Shown: piece by piece, positions 35,101 through 47,100 of the stretch
How positions within the stretch are numbered: the stretch's first letter is position 1
How the letters are laid out: each line of letters begins with the position of its first letter
Assembly: GCA_036898135.1 (NCBI GenBank)
Contig: CM072521.1
Location: 66,143,983 to 66,207,982 of the forward strand
Origin: Oncomelania hupensis
Lineage: Eukaryota > Mollusca > Gastropoda > Littorinimorpha > Pomatiopsidae
Direction: 5' to 3'
DNA: 64,000 nt
The notes under the pieces: model-generated
Seen by the model: the letters and a program-made list of their open reading frames with translations, nothing else
Database searches by the model: none
Told to the model about the DNA's origin: nothing
Made by a program: the position numbers and the translations under genes

Positions 35101-38100
35101 GTTGAGCAGTATGCAATGTTGACATTCAGATTTGTTTTCCAGTTGCAACACACTGCAAAAATGTATGTGTAACATTTCATTTTGAAGAAAAATATGTGGT
35201 TGATTTATTAATAATGATGAGTGGAACATAATTTTGGGTGATGCATTTTTAATTAATTTTTGTATGTGCATGGCGTAGCATTTTGACGGAGTTACTTGCC
35301 TTGACCTAGGAAATAGAAGCACATAAGGCTTAGGCTCCTGTGGGGGTTAGAGGGTTAAGCATGAAAGATTACACTCACATCCCCGTGAGCTCCGGCTCGG
35401 CCATGCTGATGAGCATCTTAATGTATTCGCTGCAGTCCTTGTCGCCGAGTACCACAGCCTTGATGTGTCGTACACCGTCAACATTATTGAAGGCCTGCAG
35501 CTTGTCAAACAGTCGCTTGCAGTAGCCCTTCTCTTCCGCAGGGTGTTCCCCAATCAAAATGTTGTAGGCCAGCATCACCTTGGCGCGGCACTCCACGCAA
35601 AACCTGAGGAGAAAACAACATCACGGTTAGCTACAGAGTGTGTGAAGCCGTCCTTCTGCCTCCCAAGTCATCATTTGTACAATAGTGTTATTGGATAAAG
35701 TCCATGACAATAGTGTCATTGGATAAAGTCCACTTTGGCGCGGCACTCCACGCAAAACCTGAGGAGAAAACAACATCATGGTTAGCTACAGAGTGTGTGA
35801 AGCCGTCCTTCTGCCTCCCAAGTCATCATTTGTACAATAGTGTTATTGGATAAAGTCCATGACAATAGTGTTATTGGATAAAGTCCACTTTGGCGCGGCA
35901 CTCCACGCAAAACCTGAGGAGAAAACAACATCACGGTTAGCTACAGAGTGTGTGAAGCCGTCCTTCTGCCTCCAAGTCATCATTTGTACAATAGTGTTAT
36001 TGGATAAAGTCCATGACAATAGTGTTATTGGATAAAGTCCACTTTGGCGCGGCACTCCACGCAAAACCTGAGGAGAAAACAACATCACGGTTAGCTACAG
36101 AGTGTGTGAAGCCGTCCTTCTGCCTCCAAGTCATCATTTGTACAATAGTGTTATTGGATAAAGTCCACTTTGGCGCGGCACTCCACGCAAAACCTGAGGA
36201 GAAAACCACATCACGGTTAGCTACAGAGTGTGTGAAGCCGTCCTTCGGCCTCCAAGTCATCATTTGTACAATAGTGTTATTGGATAAAGTCCACTTTGGC
36301 GCGGCACTCCACGCAAAACCTGAGGAGAAAACCACATCACGGTTAGCTACAGAGTGTGTGAAGCCGTCCTTCTGCCTCCAAGTCATCATTTGTACAATAG
36401 TGTTATTGGATAAAGTCCACTTTGGCGCGGCACTCCACGCAAAACCTGAGGAGAAAACCACATCACGGTTAGCTACAGAGTGTGTGAAGCCGTCCTTCTG
36501 CCTCCAAGTCATCATTTGTACAATAGTGTTATTGGATAAAGTCCACTTTGGCGCGGCACTCCACGCAAAACCTGAGGAGAAAACCACATCACGGTTAGCT
36601 ACAGAGTGTGTGAAGCCGTCCTTCTGCCTCCAAGTCATCATTTGTACAATAGTGTTATTGGATAAAGTCCACTTTGGCGCGGCACTCCACGCAAAACCTG
36701 AGGAGAAAACCACATCACGGTTAGCTACAGAGTGTGTGAAGCCGTCCTTCTGCCTCCAAGTCATCATTTGTACAATAGTGTTATTGGATAAAGTCCACTT
36801 TGGCGCGGCACTCCACGCAAAACCTGAGGAGAAAACCACATCATGGTTAAGCTACAGAGTGTGTGACGCCGTCCTTCTGCCTCCAAGTCATCATTTGTAC
36901 ACTAGTGTTATTGGATAAAGTCCATGACAATAGTGTTATTGGATAAAGTCCACTTTGGCGCGGCACTCCACGCAAAACCTGAGGAGAAAACAACATCATG
37001 GTTAAGCTACAGAGTGTGTGACGCCGTCCTTCTGCCTCCAAGTCATCATGTGTACAATAGTGTTATTGGATAAAGTCCACTTTGGCGCGGCACTCCACGC
37101 AAAACCTGAGGAGAAAACAACATCATGGTTAAGCTACAGAGTGTGTGACGCCGTCCTTCTGCCTCCAAGTCATCATTTGTACAATAGTGTTATTGGATAA
37201 AGTCCACTTTGGCGCGGCACTCCACGCAAAACCTGAGGAGAAAACAACATCATGGTTAAGCTACAGAGTGTGTGACGCCATCCTTCTGCCTCCAAGTCAT
37301 CATTTGTACACTAGTGTTATTGGATAAAGTCCATGACAATAGTGTTATTGGATAAAGTCCACTTTGGCGCGGCACTCCACGCAAAACCTGAGGAGAAAAC
37401 AACATCATGGTTAAGCTACAGAGTGTGTGACGCCGTCCTTCTGCCTCCAAGTCATCATGTGTACACTAGTGTTATTGGATAAAGTCCACTTTGGCGCGGC
37501 ACTCCACGCAAAACCTGAGGAGAAAACAACATCATGGTTAGCTACAGAGTGTGTGAAGCCGTCCTTCTGCCTCCAAGTCATCATTTGTACAATAGTGTTA
37601 TTGGATAAAGTCCACTTTGGCGCGGCACTCCACGCAAAACCTGAGGAGAAAACAACATCATGGTTAGCTACAGAGTGTGTGAAGCCGTCCTTCTGCCTCC
37701 AAGTCATCATTTGTACAATAGTGTTATTGGATAAAGTCCACTTTGGCGCGGCACTCCACGCAAAACCTGAGGAGAAAACAACATCATGGTTAGCTACAGA
37801 GTGTGTGAAGCCGTCCTTCTGCCTCCAAGTCATCATTTGTACAATAGTGTTATTGGATAAAGTCCACTTTGGCGCGGCACTCCACGCAAAACCTGAGGAG
37901 AAAACAACATCATGGTTAGCTACAGAGTGTGTGAAGCCGTCCTTCTGCCTCCCAAGTCATCATTTGTACAATAGTGTTATTGGATAAAGTCCACTTTGGC
38001 GCGGCACTCCATGCAAAATCTGAGGAGAAAACAACATCACGGTTAAGCTACAGAGTGTGTGAAGCCGTCCTTCTGCCTCCAAGTCATCATTTGTACAATA

Positions 38101-41100
38101 GTGTTATTGGATAAAGTCCACTTTGGCGCGGCACTCCACGCAAAACCTGAGGAGAAAACAACATCATGGTTAGCTACAGAGTGTGTGAAGCCGTCCTTCT
38201 GCCTCCAAGTCATCATGTGTACAATAGTGTTATTGGATAAAGTCCACTTTGGCGCAGCACTCCACGCAAAACCTGAGGAGAAAACAACATCATGGTTAGC
38301 TACAGAGTGTGTGAAGCCGTCCTTCTGCCTCCAAGTCATCATGTGTACAATAGTGTTATTGGTTAAGTCCACTTTGGCGCGGCACTCCACGCAAAACCTG
38401 AGGAGAAAACAACATCATGGTTAAGCTACAGAGTGTGTGACGCCGTCCTTCTGCCTCCAAGTCATCATTTGTACACTAGTGTTATTGGATAAAGTCCATG
38501 ACAATAGTGTTATAGGATAAAGTCCACTTTGGCGCGGCACTCCACGCAAAACCTGAGGAGAAAACAACATCATGGTTAAGCTACAGAGTGTGTGACGCCG
38601 TCCTTCTGCCTCCCAAGTCATCATTTGTACAATAGTGTTATTGGATAAAGTCCATGACAATAGTGTTATTGGATAAAGTCCATGACAATAGTGTTATTGG
38701 ATAAAGTCCATGACAATAGTGTTATTGGATAAAGTCCATGACAATAGTGTTATTGGATAAAGTCCATGACAATAGTGTTATTGGATAAAGTCCATGACAA
38801 TAGTGTTATTTGATAAAGTCCATGACAATAGTGTTATTGGATAAAGTCCATGACAATAGTGTTATTGGATAAAGTCCATGACAATAGTGTTATTGGATAA
38901 AGTCCATGACAATAGTGTTATTGGATAAAGTCCATGACAATAGTGTTATTGGATAAAGTCCATGACAATAGTGTTATTGGATAAAGTCCATGACAATAGT
39001 GTTATTGGATAAAGTCCATGACAATAGTGTTATTGGATAAAGTCCATGACAGTAGTGTTATTGGATAAAGTCCATGACAGTAGTGTTATTGGATAAAGTC
39101 CATGACAGTAGTGTTATTGGATAAAGTCCATGACATTAGTGTTATTGGATAAAGTCCATGACAATAGTGTTATTGGATAAAGTCCATGACAGTAGTGTTA
39201 TTGGATAAAGTCCATGACAGTAGTGTTATTGGATAAAGTCCATGACAGTAGTGTTATTGGATAAAGTCCATGACAGTAGTGTTATTGGATAAAGTCCATG
39301 ACAGTAGTGTTATTGGATAAAGTCCATGACAGTAGTGTTATTGGATAAAGTCCATGACAATAGTGTTATTGGATAAAGTCCATGACAATAGTGTTATTGG
39401 ATAAAGTCCATGACAGTAGTGTTATTGGATAAAGTCCATGACAGTAGTGTTATTGGATAAAGTCCATGACAGTAGTGTTATTGGATAAAGTCCATGACAG
39501 TAGTGTTATTGGATAAAGTCCATGACAGTAGTGTTATTGGATAAAGTCCATGACAGTAGTGTTATTGGATAAAGTCCATGACAGTAGTGTTATTGGATAA
39601 AGTCCATGTAAAAGATAACAACAACACATTTCAAATTTCATCCTCTTCTTCCTGTGCTATATATCGTCAGTCATCTTTTTATTGGTGGGTGCAGGAATCG
39701 AGGATAAAAAAGGGGTCTCTTTTCTTTCCTCTTTCTTTCATTTTTTTCTATTTCTTCTTTTTCCCCTATCTCCTTTTTCCACATTTACTTATTCAAGAAA
39801 CTTTGATAGGTCACTGCATAGTTGCGGTTGTTGTATACATTTTTATTTATCAGATTAACATAAGTTGTACTGCTTTGATGTTGGCTAAACATATCAAAGC
39901 AAGAAAAAAAGCAATTTGATACCGAGTTATAACCGTTCTTTTAAATATATATTGATATATGACGACACATAAAAACTGACCAGTGATTTCAGCACAATAA
40001 AGCTGAGTAAGGCATGCACATTTTAACCTTTATGTACTTCATTTATTTTAAGGTATTTACTTTTGTGATTGTTTCTTTCAAGCGACTGTTAAAGCACGTT
40101 GCGGGAACCTCTCAAACGTATAAAGTACGTGAGATATTTATTAAAATGTACTGCCAACAGAAACTTCTCGTTACCTGTGCTTAGTGAGGTAGGATGACAG
40201 CGTCTCCTCAAACTTGGGACAGCTGATGTTCAGAACAGCAGCACGGCAATCTGCACTCATCTGAGCCCAGATGTCAGACCAAAGACTGCAAGGAAATAAA
40301 CCATGCAATCAAGGAAAAAAATTTTAATATTTAAAATAAACACCGATTGTTGTTCTGAACCAGTTCCCGATGACGCTTTTATGGAGGACTGCACTGGTAG
40401 CCTTGTCATACAGGCTTTTGATGACTTCTATAATTTTAGGGCTGATGTTGTACACTTTCATGGTTGCCCATAGAGCTGCATGCCAGACTCGGTCAAATGC
40501 CTTCTTGAAGTCTATGAACACATGATATAGATGTTGTTGGTGCTGTACGTATTTCTCACAGATTATTCTGAGGTTGAAAATCTGTTCAGTGGTACTTCGC
40601 CCTGCCATGAATCCTGCTTGTTCTTCAGCTATGATTTGTTCAGCTTGTGGTTTCAACCTGTTGAGTATTATTTTCAGGAGGACCTTGATGGGATGGCTGA
40701 TGAGGCTGATGGTGCGGTAATTTTCACACTCCTGAAGGTTACCTTTTTTGGGAAGAGTGATGACAAGCGACTGGGTCCATGGTTTAGGCCATTCCCCACT
40801 CTGCCATATCTTGTTACAGATAATGGTGAGAGCATCAGTCATCGCTTCTCCTCCTGCTTGTAGCAGTTCCGCTGGTATGTTGTCCACTCCCGCTGACTTC
40901 CCTTTCTTCAGCGATTGCACTGCTGCCTCAACTTCTTCCCGGAGAATTGGGAGGATTTCTTCTTCTTCTCTGCTCTCGGGACATGCTAGAACTGATGGGT
41001 CTCCATTTGGTGTATGGTTGTAAAGGTCAGAGCAGTACTCTGTCCATCTGTCCAAGACTTCTTGTTCTTCTGTAAGGCATATGCCAGACTTGCTTTGGAT

Positions 41101-44100
41101 AGTGGAGACTTTGGGCTGTTTAACACTTGTCAGCCGCTTCACAGTCTGGTAGGCCTTCTTGCTGTTGTTCTTGTTCAGATTGTTCTCTATTTCCTGGCAT
41201 TGATCTTCTATCCAGTTCTCCTTTACTGTGCGCATGCCTTTTCGGATGTCATTGTTGATTTTTCGGTAGACATCAGCTCCCTGTGAGGTGTTCTTTTTCT
41301 TTTTTAACTCTCTTCGTTTATCACACAGATCCAAAAGTTCAGGTGTGATCCACGGCTTCTTCTTTGGTCGGTGCTTGCCAAGGATCTCAGTGGCAGCATC
41401 TGTTACAGCTGAGTTGAAGGTATTGGTCATGGTGTTGACATCTACTTCGCCTGCCCCCAAAATAAGCAGTGGTGCAAATTTCCCCCCAATTGTGGCCTGA
41501 AATATTTTTGCCACCTCCGGGTCTTGCAGTTTGTCCAGGTCGAACTTCAGCCTGGTGCACTTTGCTGTATTTACTCTCTTCAAATGGACCCGGAAAGACA
41601 TCATCACGAGATCGTGGTCACTTCCAATGTCTGCTCCTGGAAAAGTGCGTGTCCTGCCAATGTTGATGCTTGATCTGAAGCGTTTCTTGACCATGACGTA
41701 GTCGATATGGTTGTGATGTTCCCCGCCGGGACTGAGCCATGTCCATCGTCTGGGTTTTTGTGGAGACCAAGCGTGTTTGCCAGTACCAGATTGTTGTATC
41801 TGGCAAACTCCAATAGCCTCAGACCCCTGTCATTTGTCTCGTTGTTGCAGTGGGGTCCACATATGTCTCCCCAGTTGTGAACAGTTGGGAACTGGTTCAG
41901 AACAACAATCGGTGTGCGTCAAGGATGCCTACTCTCTCCAACACTCTTCAACATCTTCCTAGAGTGCATCATGTCAGATGCTCTTGCAGATCACGAAGGC
42001 ACAGTCAGCATAGGGGGCAGAGCAATCTCCAATCTTCGTTTTGCGGATGATATTGATGGATTGGCTGGAGAGGAACAAGAACTTGAACAGCTTGTACAGA
42101 GGCTTGACATCACCTCCAGAGCTTATGGAATGGAAATAAGTGCAGAGAAGACCAAAATGATGACCAACAACACCAATGGCATCAACACGGACATCAAAGT
42201 ACAAGGCCAATCCCTCAACACAGTGCACAGCTTCAAATATTTAGGAGCCATTGTGTCAGACAATGGGTCTCGACAGGACGTCCTCTCCAGGATCGCACAA
42301 ACAACTGCTGCCCTGACAAGGTTGAAGCCCATTTGGAAAGACAGAACCATCAGTCTACATTCCAAAGTAAGACTGCTGCGCTCTCTGGTCATCTCCATCT
42401 TCCTATATGCTTGCGAAGCATGGACCCTCACAGCAGATCTCCAACGAAGAATACAAAGCATGGAGATGAGGTGCTACAGAAGACTTCTGTGCATTTCCTA
42501 TACCCAACACATCACCAACGACGAAGTCCGACAGACCATCACACAAGCCATTGGACAACACGATGACCTGCTCACAGTGGTGAAGAAACGGAAACTCCGA
42601 TGGTATGGCCACGTCACCAGATCATCAGGCCTTGCAAAGACCATTCTGCAAGGCACAGTGCAAGGAGGTAGAAGAAGGGTAAGACCGAAAAAGAGGTGGG
42701 AGGACAACATTCGAGAATGGACTGGTTTGACACTGAGCGAAGCCATGAGGGCTGCTGAGGACAGAGAAAGATGGAGTATGCTGGTTAAACGATCATCTGT
42801 GGTGCCCCTACGACCTTCGGGTTATGGGACAGGATAGGATAGGATATAGGAAAATAAACAAGCTGTAAGCAACAATAGAATATATTGTACATATACTTGA
42901 CCTGGAACAGAAATATTAGGAACGCCAAACAAAAGGTAGCGACCTCACATTATGTTGATAATCTAACTGCAAAGTAGAGGCATTAACATAAATGTGACAG
43001 TTTCATCAGCTAACAAAACCGAGAAATCTGGAAGCGGAGGAAGACATGAGGAAGGATGAAGAAAAAGTAGGAGGAGGAGAGAGAAGAAGAAGAAGAAGAA
43101 GAAAATTACCTTGGAGACTTGACCTTGTGCGTGTCGAGTGAATGAAGATTGCATCGCTTCTTGCTTTTGCCTTTTCCCACTGTCTCTATGACAGCGCTTT
43201 GCCGCGGCCTGCAACACGTTTCAATGTTGACATTTGAAATCGCCTTTTTATATTATTATCTTCCACCATCATAGTCAAAACATTCATGATTTAACCCTTT
43301 TTCAAGCAGACCACCCTCACATTGCCTAATGAGAAAAAGGCAGCTCAAGAGAAACAACTCCGCATAGTTCATCACACCCCTACATACACCAACATTTTTT
43401 TAAAATCTAAAACAAATACTGAACTGAAATCAATTTTATTAAATTCAAGATGAATTTTTCTTTCAAGGGATGCTCTTCCATATAAATCCATTAAAAAAAT
43501 CCAAACATTACAAAAACACAAACACAGTGGCAGACACAGTATTATTGACTAGAAATCAATGTGTCCACAGCTTATCCTATCCTATAACTCGAAAGTCATT
43601 GGGGCACCACAGATGATCGTTTAACCAGTGTACTCCATCTTTCTCAGTCCTCAGCAACCCCCATGGCTTCGTTCAGTGTCAAGCCAGTACATTTTCGAAT
43701 GTTGTCCTCCCACATCTTTTTCTCTCCCCTCTTCTTCCACCTCCTTGCACTGTGCTCTGAAGGATGGTCTTTGCAAAGCTTGAGGCTCTGTTGACGTGGC
43801 CATACTATCAGAGTTTCTGTTTCTTCACCACCGTGAGCATGTCATTGTGTTGTCCAATAGCTTGTGTGATGGTCTATCGGATTTCATCGTTGGTGATGTG
43901 CTGGGTATAGAAAATGCCCAGAAGTCTTCTGTAACACCTCATTTTCATGCTTTGTATTCTTCGTTGTCTGCTGTGAGGGTCCATGTTTCGCAAGCGAATA
44001 GGAAGATGTAGATGAAAATGGAGCGCAGAAACCATACCTTGGAGTGTAGACTGATGGTCCTGTCTTTCCAAATGGGCTAAAACTTTGTCAAGGCAGCAGT

Positions 44101-47100
44101 TGTTTGTGCGGTCAGGGAAAGGACTTCCTATTATAGGGACTCATTGTCTGATACAACAGCTCCTAAATATTTGAAGCTATGCAACGTTTTGAGGGTTTGG
44201 TCTTGGACTTGGATGTCCGTTTGGATGCCCTTGGTGTTGTTGGTCATCATTTTGGTCTTCTCTGCACTTATTTCTATTCCAAGGGCTCTGGAGGTGGTGT
44301 CAAGCCTCTGTACCAGCTGTTCAAGTTCTTGTTCCTCTCCAACCAATCCATCAAAGTCATCCACAAAACTGAGGTTGGAGATTGCTCTCCCCTCTATGTT
44401 GATGATGCCTTCGTGATCTGCAAGGGCATCAGACATGATGCGCTGCAAGAAGATGAAGAGTGTTAGAGAGAGTAGACACCCTTGACCCATGCCGATTCTG
44501 AACCAGTTCCCAATGGCACTGTTGTGAAGGACTGCATCACATCACAATCACTCTCTAAAGCTTCGAAATCAATATCTAAGTCACTTTCCTTGCTTGGATA
44601 AATTTGCACAAGATTGCCTTCATCAAATCCCACAAAAGCACATAATGGCTGCTTCCATAATCTCCTCTAATCTATTTATAGATGAAGCAGTGTAAAAGGC
44701 CTAACGGAGCATGTGTTTGGGGCATTTTGCCGGCGGACATCGGGCAACATGCTCAGACTTGACAGAAAAAGGGTTAATATACACAACTAGGCGATTCAAG
44801 TAGGTACAGGCAGGTCAAAATTAAATTTCAGGGGAAGTTAATTAAAATGATAAAATTATGAAAGAGGGCAAAAATACAAACACAAAAAACAAAACAGTTT
44901 CTTTCTATCTCTACTAGAACCAGAGATACAGACCTTTAAATACGGTACATATTCAGCCGTTTTTGGCCGTTTTTGTCAAATTTCACGACAAGCTGATTTT
45001 GAGAAGCTGTAAGAAGCCACTATTGCCATAAAACATGTTCAAATTAATACAATTTGTTGCATTGTTTATGTACATTAACCCTATTTTTTTTGAGGCTATC
45101 AAACCCATAAGCCTGACCACTGGTATGACCTAAAAGTTGCAGTTTCTGCAAATTTCAGCCGCGGCCGTAAGAGCAATTATATGTGTAAGCTTCAAATAGC
45201 TGTAGAATGTAACATTATTGTTCGATTTTCAAACTTCAAAGTGTTCTGTGTGTGTTTTTTATAGACTTTTAAAATGAAATGCAGCATGACAACATTCCTA
45301 TATATATTAGGAAATAAATTTGCCCTCCTCCCCCCCCCTTACCCCCACACACACAATATTATTTGCAAATGACACCTTTCCAACCTTGACTGGTTTATTC
45401 AGCAAGTTTTACTTTAGGCAACAAAGTACAGGAGCTTCTTTGCATTAGTTTCTAGCACTAGATCCGTAGGGTAGGCGCCTTACAAATGCTAATTATTATT
45501 ATTATTATTATTATTGCCATATTGGCAGTTTTGAAGATCATATTATTCATATGGGCCTTTTTCTTGGCTGTGTACATTTATAATAACACGACTAACATTT
45601 CTAAATGCATTATTTTGGGGTAAGAAGAGTAAAATGTAAACTTCACTTTTGCTGATTTGCATTCAGTGTAATAACATTTTCACAGTCTGTAATAGGGGTT
45701 TCCCACAGCGCTGTACTGCAGATGACCTCCCTTGGTGATTTGTTTATGAAACTTTTGCAACAGATATCTTATTAAAAGTTGAACATCCAGCGCTACAATT
45801 AAATCAGCAGTTGCCTGAACTACTTATTGACAAATTTGAAATGTTATGGTCCTTGTATTTATTGATTAAAACACATAGTGAACTTTTTCATCGGGCACGT
45901 CAATGCCTTGTTTCCATTTTCTCAACAGGTCAAAGGCAAGAGTGCCTCAGCGCCTTGATTGTGAAAAATACTAAATTTTAAGAGCAATTATTGCTATCAC
46001 AGTTTATATATATCCTTCTAACAACATTTACAGCAAAAATACATCGAAGTATGTTTGATTTTCTACCAAAAATCGAGTCTAATCTGACTCCAAAGGTCCC
46101 AGGTCGACTCGATCATGTTAGCTGCCATTTTGACACAGACTTAGAAGAACAACCAATGGCTGTGCTCGTTTCATTCAAAAGCTACGAGGCCCTGCTGAGG
46201 TTACAAGGATATCGTGTAGACCATTAGAAAGAGCGAAAATCAACGTTTTCAAAAAGTATATGCTTTGTATGCTTATTTGTGCGCTTTTTGGTAGAAAACG
46301 ACTCCTAAAATTTGTTTTTTGTGATTTAGACTCTTTTTTTTTTTAAATTACAGGCAAAATTAGTATCAGTTTGAAGGGAATTATCTGCACTCTCTTTCTG
46401 TGCTATTTTTAGCTGTGTACATTGAATGGGGAGACGTAGCCAGCGCAAGGAACACACCGTGTGTTTTTTGTATCACTCGGCAAGCCATGCTCACAGCAAG
46501 AAATAACCATCCAGAGCCTTTTTTTAAAAAATTGTCAAAAATCACTCATTCAACATACAGCAAACATAAATACACCATTGGAAAGGGTAAAACTTCAACT
46601 TCTTTTGCAGTACAAATAATGTGGTAGTGCATGCACAAATTGTGTCATAACATTCGTGGGAATGCAACTGAAAAACAGCTGCTGAAGCGTTAGTCTTACA
46701 GTTCAAGACATAGCCTGCCGATACCTAATTCAAGCTAACGTTCACATCACAAAAGGAAAATACAATTCTAGCAGCCCACTAAATACAAACAGATATAATT
46801 ACAAAACAGTATACAAACACACACACACAAACTTTTTATATTCTCACAATACTGCGCTGCTCAGATTTGCAAAAACAGACTTATAAAACCTAGGCCTACA
46901 GCGGCGAGCAACAAACGATGCCCTAAATACGCATGGCACAAGACTTTGAAACCTACACCAAGCACACACACAATGTCATCCCCACTGTGCCACAAATAAC
47001 AAAACTGAAGCTGACAAAGAAAGAAAAGCAAGCAAAATAAGGTCTTACCCATGAACGTAGAAGAGACAGAAGAGAGTGCGCGTGTCGTGAACATCTGCTA

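Noticed and set aside
35997..38424. ORFs of up to 301 codons within the exon 6 acceptor array
   Set aside because: Repeat artefact; the frame does not match exon 6, and in the exon frame each unit contains a stop.
35577..39608. CRISPR-like array
   Set aside because: Repeats are directly adjacent without unique spacers, in a eukaryotic intron, with no cas genes.
45991..46227. 78-codon ORF in element X copy A
   Set aside because: Not kept open in copy B; no homologue recognised; the element is non-coding as far as can be seen.
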